Below, piece by piece: positions 1-7,873 of a DNA stretch of 23,486 nt. A model generated the notes under the pieces. The model ran no database searches and was not told the DNA's origin. It saw only the letters and a list, made by a program, of their open reading frames with translations. Made by a program: the position numbers and the translations under genes. Source of the DNA: Afipia sp. (GTDB lineage: Bacteria; Pseudomonadota; Alphaproteobacteria; Rhizobiales; Xanthobacteraceae); assembly GCA_020056155.1 (NCBI GenBank), contig JAGVII010000788.1, forward strand, positions 1 to 23,486, given 5' to 3'. Position 1 is the first letter of the stretch. Every line of letters starts with the position of its first letter.

Positions 1-440
1 AGATACGCCATGAACAATTGAGAAAATTTTGGCTCACGCTCAAGGGCGGTCATCATGGCCTTTTTCGTAATGGCGGTAATGTCGCAAGCTTCCATCGCCT
101 TGGTGGTCGCGATTCGCAGGGCCTGTCCGTTGAGACAGCCTTCGCCGAAAAATTGTCCTACACCCAGGATGGCAACGACGGCTTCCTTGCCTTCCTTGGA
201 TACGACGATCAGCTTGACCTTACCCTTTTGAATGTAGAACACTTGGTCGGCGACATCGCCTTGCGCGAAAACGCTTTGACCGGTGCGGAATTTCAAGTTT
301 GTTTTGCCCGGCCCCACGTTGGCCAGGAAAACTTTTGGATCGAAAAATGTCTTGGCAGCTTTGCCCAACTTGTTTTCCTTCGAGCGCGTTACGCCATGCT
401 GTTGGCTATTTCGGTTCTGGCTACATGGATTCAGGCCCAA
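1..440 (-). CDS. Crp/Fnr-family transcriptional regulator, 3' part cut off by the window edge
   Basis: The minus strand encodes a cyclic-nucleotide-binding-type sensor domain. FDPKVFLANVG comes first, then FAQGDVADQVFYIQKGKVKL, then GQFFGEGCLNGQ, ending inside the helix after PKFSQLFMAYL. This is the beta-roll and dimerisation start of a Crp/Fnr regulator; the DNA-binding half lies outside the window. It is a paralogue of the regulator at 7183-7860, with the same FYIxKGKVKL and GKEAVxAILG stretches. The start is unclear: no ATG or GTG occurs in frame between the stop near 506 and the sensor domain. I place it at a TTG at 440-438, which has no good ribosome binding site, so the N-terminus may be damaged. 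Identity is firm; the start and whether the gene is intact are not. Confidence 0.8.
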   Translation of the reverse strand, partial: MGLNPCSQNRNSQQHGVTRSKENKLGKAAKTFFDPKVFLANVGPGKTNLKFRTGQSVFAQGDVADQVFYIQKGKVKLIVVSKEGKEAVVAILGVGQFFGEGCLNGQALRIATTKAMEACDITAITKKAMMTALEREPKFSQLFMAY

Positions 441-484
441 GCGAATGGGAGCCCCGTCATGGGCGACAGGACTCCCATTATATT

Positions 485-502
485 CCAGGCCGAAGGGCCT
501 GG
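485..502. repeat. Short perfect stem-loop upstream of the Crp/Fnr gene
   Basis: CCAGGCC (485-491) pairs with GGCCTGG (496-502) around a GAAG loop. It lies just upstream of the regulator on the minus strand. No T-run follows on either strand, so it is not a typical terminator. It may act in the leader of the mRNA or be a chance palindrome. Confidence 0.4.
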
Positions 503-771
503 GTCATATTATTCGCGCCTGGCGCTGGGAACCTGCGCGATACAAAATCGGCGGTCTGAGCACTTCTGACCACATTGGGATTTTTTTCGTAGCACCTGCT
601 GGTCAACCTTCGTGTCCCTTGATGGTACGCTGGCTGTCGCCGGCAAAGCGGGCGGACTAAAGTTAGGAGTGACGGTTCGCCTGGCTATAGCTGAACAAGT
701 TGATGTCTGAAATGTCCGGGCAGAGCGGATATGCTCTGCCCATCTTCCACCAGCCGGTTTGGGTGGCGGGT
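503..771. other. Non-coding stretch between the Crp/Fnr gene and the IS30 element
   Basis: I see no convincing gene here. Open frames crossing it on both strands have no recognisable motif. The only structure is the hairpin at 718-741 and a run of seven T at about 578-584 with no stem in front of it. Confidence 0.45.
718..741. repeat. Nine-base-pair perfect stem-loop next to the IS30 end
   Basis: GGGCAGAGC (718-726) and GCTCTGCCC (733-741) are perfect complements around a six-base loop. It lies about 30 bases outside the left IS30 inverted repeat. There is no T-run, so a rho-independent terminator is unlikely. It could be a target feature of the insertion or a remnant of an older element. 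Confidence 0.45.
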
Positions 772-1937
772 TCAACTGATGGCTGCAACACATTCCGCGA
801 ACTTCTCAGTTGGGGTTTGATAGAGCAAGGTCTTTCGCGGCCTTTCGTTGAGCTGCCTTGCGATGGCGCTAAGCCTGGCCTGGCTATGCAGGGACAGATC
901 GGTGCCTCGCGGAAGATACTGGCCCAGCAATCGGTTGGTGTTTTCGTTAGAGCCGCGCTGCCAGGGAGACCGAGGGTCACAAAAATAGACCTCGACCTCG
1001 GTGGCCAATGTCAGGCGCTGATGATCGGAGAGCTCTTTGCCTCTGTCCTAGGTCAGCGACCGGTAAAGTTCACTGGGCAATCTCTGCGATTGTTTGATCA
1101 GCGCCGAGACGACGCTTTCAGTATCCTTGTTCGCGACCTTGGCCAGCATGACGTAGCGCGAATGACGCTCGACAAGCGTTGCGACATAGCTGTTCCTAGA
1201 TCCGCCGATCAGGTCGCCCTCCCAATGGCCCGGCACGGCGCGATCTTCAACAGACGCCGGCCTTTCGCTGATGGACACGGTATTCTTTATCTGGCCGAGC
1301 CCATTCCGTTTCAGGCTGGCGTGCCTGGAGCGGCGGATGGTGCGCTTGGCTCTCAGGTGCTCAAGCAGTTCCTTTTCAGCACCCCACGCGCCTGGATGAA
1401 CAGGCTGCGATAGATCGTCTCGTGTGACACCTGCTTTTGCGGCTCCCCTGGATATGAACGTTTGAGCCAACCAGCAATTTGCTCCGGTGACCATTGCCGC
1501 CGCAGCTTGCTCGATACTGTTCGGCTCAGGAACGGACGGCAAGCCAGCTTGCACGGTTTGGGACGCCGCGCCCGATCCCAAGCGGCTTGATCCGACCGGG
1601 CAGCCCGATAGTGGCCTGATCCTCCATTGCGACTAACTTCGCGGCTGATGGTCGATGCGGATCGTCCCAGTCGGCGAGCAATCGAGCACAACGAACATTG
1701 CGTGCTGAGCCCTCTGGAAATCTCCTCTCGTTCAAACAGGCTGAGCGCTTGCTCGGCGCGGTGTCGATCCGGCGGACGAATGCCACCGGTTGGCGAGATC
1801 ACCGAGAAAACCGACGAGGGCTCCCGGTCAAATCGACGTCCGATTGAACTCATCGGCTCGCCAGCCTGCCAGCGATCCCAGATTTCAGACCGCTGAGCCG
1901 CCGAATAATAGATGCGACGTCGCTGCTTCATGCCCAC
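772..1937 (-). pseudogene. IS30-family transposase, broken by a frameshift and an amber codon
   Basis: In sum the frame would code for about 388 residues of a DDE recombinase. The N-terminal half (from ATG at 1937) shows the IS30 helix-turn-helix, SIARRLGRSASTISREV, then WSPEQIAGWLK and SHETIYRSLF. At the T4 run at 1373-1376 (AAAA on the coding strand) the frame shifts; adding one A restores LKKELLEHL. The catalytic part follows: GHWEGDLIGG with the first Asp, then SLT-stop-DRG, where TAG at 1048-1050 replaces the usual Trp just before the second catalytic Asp, then GSNENTNRLLGQYLP with the catalytic Glu. Downstream of the TAG the same frame runs open to the normal end, so it is a single point change (TGG to TAG). 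The family frame is from memory; the two lesions are read directly. Confidence 0.85.
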
Positions 1938-1982
1938 ACTCCATCTTGGCTAAAAGATTAGTGTGTTGCGCCGATCAGTTGA
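772..1982 (-). mobile_element. IS30-family insertion sequence, inactive
   Basis: The element is bounded by imperfect inverted repeats. The left end (772-792) begins TCAACTGAT and ends GCAACACA. The right end (1962-1982), read on the minus strand, begins TCAACTGAT and ends CGCAACACA; 18 of 21 positions match. One long reading frame of IS30 transposase type fills it, and its stop codon lies inside the left repeat, as is common in compact elements. No direct target duplication is visible at the two ends. The transposase carries two disabling lesions, so the copy could only move if a related element supplied the enzyme. Confidence 0.8.
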
Positions 1983-2010
1983 GTTCACCGTCAGTAGCAG
2001 GCATCGATAC

Positions 2011-2256
2011 CTGTGCCTGTCGCAAATCAAATACGGACATATTTGTGATGTATCGTCGGGACGACGAACAAGTCCATCGCCGCGATGCCGTCGGCATGAT
2101 TGCGGACGAACGTCTTCTAGCCTTGGGACGGCGGGCCTCTTCGCCTGGCCATATACTTGGCCACGCTGGTCTGTCCGATTTCGATGCCGAGCTTGAGCAG
2201 CTCGCCGTGGATGCGCGGCGCGCCCCACAGTGGATTTGCGATGCTCATCTCCCTTG
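2011..2256 (-). mobile_element. Remnant of an rve-type IS, relative of the copy at 20524-21618
   Basis: The left end has CTGTGCCTGTCG (2011-2022), which matches the terminal repeat CTGTCCCTGTCG of the copy at 20524 in 11 of 12 positions. The coding part continues to about 2256, where homology stops inside the helix-turn-helix region. The 5' third is missing, and about 460 bases covering the centre of the catalytic domain are also missing, leaving the last codons joined to the first catalytic segment. The two copies differ at many third positions, so this is a separate family member and not a recent duplicate. Confidence 0.75.
2027..2256 (-). pseudogene. Internally deleted transposase remnant (rve integrase core)
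   Basis: Reading leftwards: SIANPLWGAPRIHGELLKLG, then GQTSVAKYMARRRGPPSQG, then TAG at 2119-2117, then KTFVRNHADGIAAMDLFVVPT, then directly HHKYVRI and the natural stop at 2029-2027. In the longer copy at 20540-21554, SQG is followed by Trp, and about 154 residues separate VVPTI from HHQYIRI. So this remnant has lost the second Asp and the Glu of the DDE triad, carries an amber codon in place of Trp, and lacks its N-terminus. It cannot make a working enzyme. Confidence 0.8.
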
Positions 2257-2413
2257 AGAAAGCGATATCATTAGGTTCTATTCTGGCCACAAAGCTGCTC
2301 ACCGATGGTTTGATGGTCCTTGGCGCTTTAATTGCACGGCAAACTATTCCGGCTGCCGACCAGTACCTTGCTCTCTTTTCCGATAGCTTCGAGCGTAACG
2401 CTCTTTCCTGTTT

Positions 2414-3658
2414 TTATTTCAGAATCAAATCTGCCCATAAGAATAATGCTGTGGAGACAAATCCGGCGAAGGGCACCCATCGAGGACAAAGAAATACGCC
2501 GATGGGTGCTGTAGTCTCTCCGCCTCTAATTTTGATGAGTGCAATATTTACGACCGCAAAAATGACCAGCGTGCATCTGGCTGTAAGGTCCGCCAAACCA
2601 GCGAGTGGAACTGTCAGAGATAAGACCAGTATCGCTGCAACCCCAATCGCCGTCGCCAGCACAGGCGTGCGTGTTACTGCGTTCAATCGTCCGATGGCTT
2701 TTGGCAAGTTTCCTTGCTCTGCAAGGCCATAGATAACGCGCGCTATCATGATCATATGCACGATAATCCCATTCACTGTCGCGACTATAGCGATGGCGCT
2801 CATCGAAATGAGCGGCAGGCCCGTCAGCCGTTGGAAAACAAGCGCGAGCGGCGCAGGCGACTGAGCGAGTTCATCGGGCGAAACCGTAGTTACCGCGATC
2901 CAGACGATGAGAGCGTAAAGCAACGCGGTTAGTCCTAGCGTCAGAAATAGAGCGCGTGGCAAGGTGCGGCCGGGATTCTTCATCTCGGCTGATATGTTCA
3001 CCAAATGCTCAAAGCCGATGAAAGAGAAGACTGCGATCAGTCCGGTGCCGGCAATTCCGATCCAAGCCACCGAATCCACGGCATCTGGCCACATCTCAGG
3101 AAGGCGTGTTACAATTGACGAATTCTGACTGACACCAGCAACAATAATGAGAACGAGCCCACCAACCTCGATCACCGTCATGATCCCTGCAAATGAAACA
3201 GACTGAACGGTGGAAAGGCATGCCACCATGCCCATCGCAAGAACCACACCAATAATGATCCAATGAGCTGAAAGCGGAAGGAAGACGCTGATGTAACCGG
3301 CACTTCCAACACTTATTGTTGCCGCTGAAATCGTCGCTGTCACAATCACGAGCAAGCCGATGCCAAGGCTCAGCCATTTGCGTTTGAATGCAGCATCAAC
3401 GTATGCAGCCTCGCTCGCGCTTACCGGCATGCGCGTTCCCAATTCTGCAAATGAAGCTGCACTAAGACTTATAGCAATAGCCGCGCCAATGAAGGCGAGA
3501 GGCGCGTGCATGCCACTACGACCGGCGGCAACACCAACCAGAGCGTAAATGCCGGCACCGATGGTAACACCAAGCCCGTAGAGCACGGCGTGGGTCAAAG
3601 TGAGCGAGCGCGTAAGGCCTAACATAGACGGAGGAAATGGCGTGGCATCAGCGGACAT
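2414..3658 (-). CDS. APC-superfamily amino acid permease
   Basis: The 414-residue protein is strongly hydrophobic with about eleven to twelve predicted membrane spans. It opens with the APC signature: LTHAVLYGLGVTIGAGIYALVG at about residues 21-42 is the broken first helix with the Gly-rich substrate-binding loop. FSFIGFEHLVNISAEMKNPGRTLPRAL at about 215-240 is the conserved helix 6 and following loop. Such proteins import amino acids or amines across the inner membrane by proton or sodium symport, or act as exchangers; the substrate cannot be read from sequence. The ATG at 3658 is preceded by a purine-rich GAAAGAG. The gene lies 96 bases downstream of cytochrome b561 on the same strand and may share its transcript. 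Length is a little short for the family but both ends look natural. Confidence 0.88.
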   Translation of the reverse strand: MSADATPFPPSMLGLTRSLTLTHAVLYGLGVTIGAGIYALVGVAAGRSGMHAPLAFIGAAIAISLSAASFAELGTRMPVSASEAAYVDAAFKRKWLSLGIGLLVIVTATISAATISVGSAGYISVFLPLSAHWIIIGVVLAMGMVACLSTVQSVSFAGIMTVIEVGGLVLIIVAGVSQNSSIVTRLPEMWPDAVDSVAWIGIAGTGLIAVFSFIGFEHLVNISAEMKNPGRTLPRALFLTLGLTALLYALIVWIAVTTVSPDELAQSPAPLALVFQRLTGLPLISMSAIAIVATVNGIIVHMIMIARVIYGLAEQGNLPKAIGRLNAVTRTPVLATAIGVAAILVLSLTVPLAGLADLTARCTLVIFAVVNIALIKIRGGETTAPIGVFLCPRWVPFAGFVSTALFLWADLILK

Positions 3659-3754
3659 CTATACTCTTTCGATTGACAACACAGTGCGGCTCCGTTTTGG
3701 ACGAACGCTTGCGATCTGGGGCATACGCGATGGCGCATGTCCCAAACGTGATGT

Positions 3755-4324
3755 TCATGGATCATTGGGCGAACGTGGCAGCATTCGCAGCAGCGTGCGA
3801 TCACGGAGTACGAAATGATGCAGAAGCGCCGCCAACGCATGAATGAACGCTAATATCACTAGCGCGTTGGCTGCAAACTCGTGAATTTCCTTTGCATTAC
3901 TGGCAAACGCTCGATCCATCGCCCATGGCGATGAAATCGCGCCAAACCCGAACAACGGAACTGCATTTCCGCGTGCAAATTGCAGTACAATTCCGGTGAT
4001 CGGCACCGCGGCGAGCAACATATACATAGTGTAATGGGCAATTCGAGCCACCGGACCGGTCCATGCCATCACCCACGTTCCAACTTTTGCCGTTTCATGC
4101 AAAGGCCTATAGGCCATCTGCCATGGCACTCGAACACTCACTATAGCGAGTATTGCTAAGCCGACCGAAATGTGAGCGAACAGTCCGGCAACGCGCCCCG
4201 CACCTTTTGGCAAAACGTCATCGAACTCCCCGAGCGACCAGGCAGCTATGACGAGAAGTGCTGTAAGCCAATGCAGTAGCTGCGCAACTCCATCGTAACG
4301 GCGGCTCGGTACGATCAACGTCAT
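3755..4324 (-). CDS. Cytochrome b561 family protein
   Basis: This 189-residue, four-helix membrane protein matches the bacterial b561 (CybB-type) family, which carries two b haems and moves electrons between quinone and other partners. His residues fall where haem ligands are expected: LLHW (H18), FAHIS (H51), HEFAAN (H148) and FIHALAALLHH (H162, H169-H170). The N-terminal YDGVAQLLHWLTALL is the usual start of the family, so ATG at 4324 is well supported. AGGAAC lies upstream as a ribosome binding site. The neighbours are a DUF302 protein and a cytochrome-peroxidase-like remnant upstream, which suggests a former redox gene set. The physiological electron donor is unknown. Confidence 0.88.
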   Translation of the reverse strand: MTLIVPSRRYDGVAQLLHWLTALLVIAAWSLGEFDDVLPKGAGRVAGLFAHISVGLAILAIVSVRVPWQMAYRPLHETAKVGTWVMAWTGPVARIAHYTMYMLLAAVPITGIVLQFARGNAVPLFGFGAISSPWAMDRAFASNAKEIHEFAANALVILAFIHALAALLHHFVLRDRTLLRMLPRSPNDP

Positions 4325-4530
4325 GGAACAGTTCCTGGTAGGACTTGGACTATTTAGCGAGCGGCCAACTCAGATTGAACCAAGGTCGCGGTTTGCTATG
4401 TCGCTTCGCGACACTCCGGTTCCACTGGATGTTGGTAAAGACCCGTTCGATTGGATAGCGTACGCGGACTAGTGGCTGGAAGGCTCCGGTCGCTAATGAC
4501 CCAATGTGAAAGCGGGCAACCTCCGAAGCC

Positions 4531-4917
4531 TCACAGTTTCTCGATAAACTGCTTAAGTTTGGCACCGACTTGCTCCGCCGCCTGCTTAAGTCCCGTATTG
4601 TCGATGGCTTGCATAGATGCAACGGGATCGATTGCCGCCATCTCGATTCGTCCGCCTCCAATGTCCTGCACCACGACATTGCAGGGAAGCATTGTTCCAA
4701 CCTTGTCTTCCAGCTTTAGCGCGTCATAGGCCAACGTTGGATTGCATGCACCGAGGATGCAGTAGTTACGGAAATCGACATCAATTTTCTTCTTGAAGGT
4801 TTCCTTTAGGTCGATTTCGGTAATGATCCCAAAACCCTCGTTCTTGAGACCTTCAATACTGCGACGCACAGCTTCATTAAAGCCGACTGAGAGCGTCTTG
4901 CTGAAATAGTAGCTCAT
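4531..4917 (-). CDS. DUF302 domain protein
   Basis: The 128-residue protein is nearly all one DUF302 domain. The conserved block YCILGACNPTLAYDAL (about residues 52-67) is followed by GTMLPCNVVV (74-83). Three Cys stand at 53, 58 and 79. There is no signal peptide, so it is probably cytoplasmic. The function of the family is not established; members often sit near redox, sulfur or metal genes, and here b561 lies downstream. Its ATG overlaps the stop of the preceding frame as ATGA (4914-4917), a classic coupling arrangement, and AGAGAG precedes the start. Between this gene and b561 (4325-4530) I see no gene. Confidence 0.88.
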   Translation of the reverse strand: MSYYFSKTLSVGFNEAVRRSIEGLKNEGFGIITEIDLKETFKKKIDVDFRNYCILGACNPTLAYDALKLEDKVGTMLPCNVVVQDIGGGRIEMAAIDPVASMQAIDNTGLKQAAEQVGAKLKQFIEKL

Positions 4918-5138
4918 CGGAATCTCTCTTTCGCAAGCAAGAATGCCATGAGGTTAAGCACCTCACTTTGATCGAGGTCAAACCCAGGCACTTGAAAAGA
5001 ACGTAAAACAGCGTCGATGGGACCTCTCCCAATTGACGGTGATGAATGCCCTCCGTTGGAGCATCGCGTGGTTGCCATTGTGTAGAAATGCAGCGGCAAG
5101 TAAGGCAGGATCGATTTTTCGCTACTCGGTGCCTTCAC
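4914..5138 (-). pseudogene. Degraded tail of a c-type haem peroxidase-like protein
   Basis: The frame ends with VPGFDLDQSEVLNLMAFLLA, which looks like the last helix of c-type cytochrome domains (compare IGDLIAFLKSLE in the cytochrome at 9232). About 60 bases upstream, in the +1 frame, the same strand reads FLHNGNHAML, resembling the haem-pocket motif APYLHNGxxxTL of di-haem cytochrome c peroxidases and MauG-like proteins. No CxxCH is present. I infer the C-terminal fragment of such a gene, with at least one frameshift and no 5' part. The frame overlaps DUF302 by ATGA, so an operon once existed. It could instead be a short unrelated ORF. Confidence 0.4.
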
Positions 5139-5332
5139 GGCATAGATTGATCATGCAGAAGCAAGCCATTTAGCAATCGAATCGAATCAAATGGCTGACC
5201 GCTCGTGGTTATGTGACACCTTGCAGATCGAGCCCTCACGTTCTATCACGCAAGCATCCCACTATACTTCCTGGTTTACTGAGCAATATTGCACAATCGA
5301 AGCCAAACTTATTCTCTCTTTAGGTTGGACAA

Positions 5333-6013
5333 ATGTATCCACGTCATCGTGAATCTCATCTTATTGAGCGAATTGGCTGGCTCCGTGCTGCTGTGCTCGG
5401 CGCAAATGACGGGATCATTTCAACGGCTAGTCTCGTTGTTGGAGTCGCCGCTGCGTCAACTTCATCAAATGAAGTGCTCGTTGCAGGTATTGCCGGTCTC
5501 GTCGCTGGCGCCACTTCGATGGCCGCCGGGGAATATGTTTCCGTAAGCTCTCAGGCAGATACAGAGTCCGCTGATCTCGCAAGAGAACGCCGCGAGCATA
5601 CCGAACAACCAGAAGCAGAGCTGGACGAACTAATAAACATCTACGTGGACCGAGGCCTCCAGCCGCTGTTGGCCCGACAAGTAGCTGTCCAGCTTTCGGA
5701 GAAAGACGCCTTTGGGGCTCATGCGCGCGATGAACTCGGGCTTTCTGCCCATGTTGTGGCGCGGCCTATTCAGGCAGCATTGACCTCAGCAGTCACATTT
5801 GCCGGAGGCGCAAGCTTACCTTTGGTTATCGCAATCTTCTCACCGTTGACGCTTATTCCCTGGACGGTGTCCGGTGGCTCGCTTGTTGCACTAGCATGCC
5901 TTGGCGCTATCGGCGCTAAGACGGGCGGCGCAGGCGTTTTGATACCTACACTGAGAGTGACATTCTGGGGCGCTATTGACCTGCCACTGAGTTTTTCCTC
6001 CACCTGGAGTTAG
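5333..6013 (+). pseudogene. VIT1/CCC1 family metal transporter, C-terminus lost to the IS3 element
   Basis: The gene has the VIT signature at the start: LRAAVLGANDGIISTASLVVG is the first helix, and GATSMAAGEYVSVSSQADTE is the conserved second helix. The family moves Fe(II) or Mn(II) out of the cytoplasm using a proton gradient. The metal-binding Glu-rich segment is present (EQPEAELDELINIYVDRGL), as are the later helices up to VTFWGA. At 5977 the sequence becomes the IS3 inverted repeat, and the last 12 codons (through the stop at 6013) are IS-derived. The final helix, about 20 residues, is missing. The ATG at 5333 follows an AGG-type ribosome site. The product may be unstable or inactive. 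Confidence 0.85.
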
Positions 6014-6040
6014 AGTCCGGCCTGTATTGGAGGCGGACGA

Positions 6041-6307
6041 ATGAAGCGGAAGCGATTTACGGAAGAACAGATTATTGCGGTTTTGCGCGAACACGAGGCT
6101 GGCGCAAAGGCCGCCGATCTGGCGCGCAAGCACGGTGTCTCGGAAGCCACGCTGTACAATTGGAAGGCCAAGTATGGCGGCCTGGACGTGTCTGAGGCTA
6201 GGCGGTTGAAGGCATTGGAAGATGAGAACCGCAAGCTGAAGAAGCTGCTGGCGGAATCGATGCTCGACAATGCTGCGATGAAGGAGCTTCTGACAAAAAA
6301 ATGGTAG
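6041..6307 (+). CDS. IS3-family transposase OrfA
   Basis: An 88-residue protein with a helix-turn-helix ([16 protein letters not shown], then [17 protein letters not shown]) and a leucine-zipper-like coiled coil ([19 protein letters not shown]). It binds the terminal repeats and, fused to OrfB by frameshifting, forms the working transposase. It ends KKW-stop right after the slippery A7 run at 6295-6301. The start ATG at 6041 follows GGAGGCGG. The gene appears complete. Confidence 0.92.
   Translation: MKRKRFTEEQIIAVLREHEAGAKAADLARKHGVSEATLYNWKAKYGGLDVSEARRLKALEDENRKLKKLLAESMLDNAAMKELLTKKW
6295..6301 (+). promoter_or_regulatory. Programmed -1 frameshift site between orfA and orfB
   Basis: The heptamer A AAA AAA lies in the orfA frame as (AC)A-AAA-AAA, directly before TGG TAG. 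Slipping back by one base moves ribosomes into the orfB frame at 6301. This is the standard way IS3 elements make the OrfAB fusion. The slip site is read directly; its use is inferred. Confidence 0.75.
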
Positions 6308-7167
6308 GGCCCGCCGCCAAGCGCCAGGCTGTCGCTCATCTGCGCAGCGTGCTGGAGATGAGCGAGCGTCGGGCCTGCACCATCGTTGCCGCAGACCGCA
6401 AAATGATCCGGTATCGCTCGCGCCGCCCGCCAGATATCGAGCTTCGCGCGCGTCTGCGCGATCTCGCCAACCAGCGCCGCAGGTTCGGCTACCGCCGGCT
6501 GTTCATCCTGCTCCGCGATCAGGGCGAGCTCTCAGGCATCAACCGCATCTACCGGCTTTATCGGGAGGAAGGGCTCACGGTTCGCAAGCGCAAAGCTCGG
6601 CGACGGGCCGTAGGAACACGGACCCCGATCCTGATCGAAGCCAAAGCCAACGCGCGCTGGTCGCTCGACTTCGTCCACGACCAGTTCGCGCTTGGCCGAC
6701 GCTTCCGCATTCTCAACATCGTGGACGACGTGACGCGCGAATGCCTGGCGGCGATCCCGGACACTTCGATCTCCGGGAGACGGGTCGCACGCGAACTGAC
6801 GATACTCATCGGCAGGCGCGGCAAGCCTGCGATGATTGTATCGGATAACGGCACCGAGTTCACTTCGAACGCGATCCTAGCCTGGGCAAAAGATCACCGT
6901 GTCGAATGGCATTACATCGCGCCTGGCAAGCCGACGCAGAATGGCTACATCGAATCCATCAACGGCCGAATGCGCGACGAGCTTCTAAACGAAAGCCTGT
7001 TCATCGATCTTGGTCAGGCCCGCCAGCTCATCGACGCATGGGCTACCGACTACAATACTGCGAGGCCGCATTCCTCGCTCGGATACAAGACGCCGGCGGC
7101 TTATGCCGATACACTCACCGCGCCTGAAGGCGCATCACCAGCCGAGGCTCTAATCGCCACTGGATGA
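6301..7167 (+). CDS. IS3-family transposase OrfB (DDE integrase core)
   Basis: A 288-residue catalytic subunit with a full DDE triad: SLDFVHDQF (first Asp, after the usual W), [11 protein letters not shown] (second Asp) and [16 protein letters not shown] (Glu). The HTH_21 region, [13 protein letters not shown], and the C-terminal [20 protein letters not shown] are typical of the IS407/IS2-like part of the IS3 family. It overlaps orfA by seven bases in the -1 frame; ATG at 6301 could also be used alone. It ends 18 bases before the right terminal repeat. Nothing is missing, so this copy should be able to transpose. Confidence 0.93.
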   Translation: MVGPAAKRQAVAHLRSVLEMSERRACTIVAADRKMIRYRSRRPPDIELRARLRDLANQRRRFGYRRLFILLRDQGELSGINRIYRLYREEGLTVRKRKARRRAVGTRTPILIEAKANARWSLDFVHDQFALGRRFRILNIVDDVTRECLAAIPDTSISGRRVARELTILIGRRGKPAMIVSDNGTEFTSNAILAWAKDHRVEWHYIAPGKPTQNGYIESINGRMRDELLNESLFIDLGQARQLIDAWATDYNTARPHSSLGYKTPAAYADTLTAPEGASPAEALIATG

Positions 7168-7182
7168 AAATTCAGTGGCAGG

Positions 7183-7860
7183 TCACGAGCTGTGAATTTC
7201 AAGATGACCGTTATAATCAATGAAGCCTAGTTTGCGAAATTTGTTCATGAAGTGACTGACGCGTGAACGGGTCGTACCTATCATTTCCGCAAGCGTTTCC
7301 TGATTGATTTTGGCGATGATTTTCTGAGGCTGACCGTCTTTGCCAAAATTCGCAAGCAACAAGAGCGCGCGCGCCAGACGCTTCTCGCTTGAATTGAATA
7401 GCTGATCAACGAGATCTTCCTCAACCCGAATCGTCCGCATCAACAAATGTTCGATGAACATTTCAGAAAACGCGGGCTCGCTGCTGGTCACATTCACCAT
7501 CGCAGCCTTACTCAATTTCATGATGTCGCAATCTGTCATAGCGCGGGCTGTCGACAGTCGAAGCAGCTGCCCCGTCAGGCTGGCCTCGCCGCAAAATTCA
7601 TCCGCGCCGAGAATGGCGATAACTGCCTCTTTCCCAAGCTGAGAGACGACCGTGAGTTTAACCTTTCCCTTGCGAATATAAAATACAGAGTCAGATGCAT
7701 CGCCCTGAACAAATATCTTCTGATGCTTGCGAAATTTCAACATCACGCGACCAGCGCCTTCCGTGCCCAAAAAGACCTTTAGGTCGAACGACTGCTTTTC
7801 GGAAGGCTTCTCTTTTGCCGCAGGCCTGGCCTGGCGGAGCGCCGGCTTATCTTGAGTCAA
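7183..7860 (-). pseudogene. Crp/Fnr-family regulator, C-terminus cut by IS3, start doubtful
   Basis: The 225-residue frame has the cNMP-type beta-roll (about residues 40-130, FYIRKGKVKLTVVS) and the Crp helix-turn-helix (QETLAEMIGTTRSRVSHFMNKF, split over about 187-208). At the end, GHLEIHSS is followed at once by TGA, and this TGA (7185-7183) is the first three bases of the IS3 repeat; relatives carry about ten more residues. At the start, the frame begins with TTG at 7860, just after an in-frame TGA. A good GGAAG site (7885-7881) precedes an ATG at 7873 that lies in another frame and runs only eight codons (MTKSVDSR). So the gene may also have an early frameshift. Ligand and targets are unknown. 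No CxxC-type iron-sulfur cysteines are visible. Confidence 0.8.
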
Positions 7861-7873
7861 CGGATTTGGTCAT

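Larger units (their letters stand above)
5977..7185 (+). mobile_element. IS3-family insertion sequence (IS407-like), intact genes
   Basis: The ends are perfect over 14 bases: TGACCTGCCACTGA at 5977-5990, and its complement at 7172-7185, with four more matches after one mismatch. The element is 1209 bp and holds orfA and orfB in the usual overlapping order. No 3-4 base direct repeat is present: CTAT is to the left and CGAG to the right. The left end lies inside the VIT gene, and the right end supplies the stop codon of the Crp/Fnr gene. This shows that host DNA between the two genes was lost, so the present junctions are not from a single simple insertion. Confidence 0.9.

Noticed and set aside
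18..569. 183-residue plus-strand open frame at the window start
   Set aside because: The minus strand encodes the Crp/Fnr sensor domain over the same bases.
700..1413. 237-residue plus-strand open frame
   Set aside because: It is antisense to the IS30 transposase, whose catalytic motifs are clear on the minus strand; no motif of its own.
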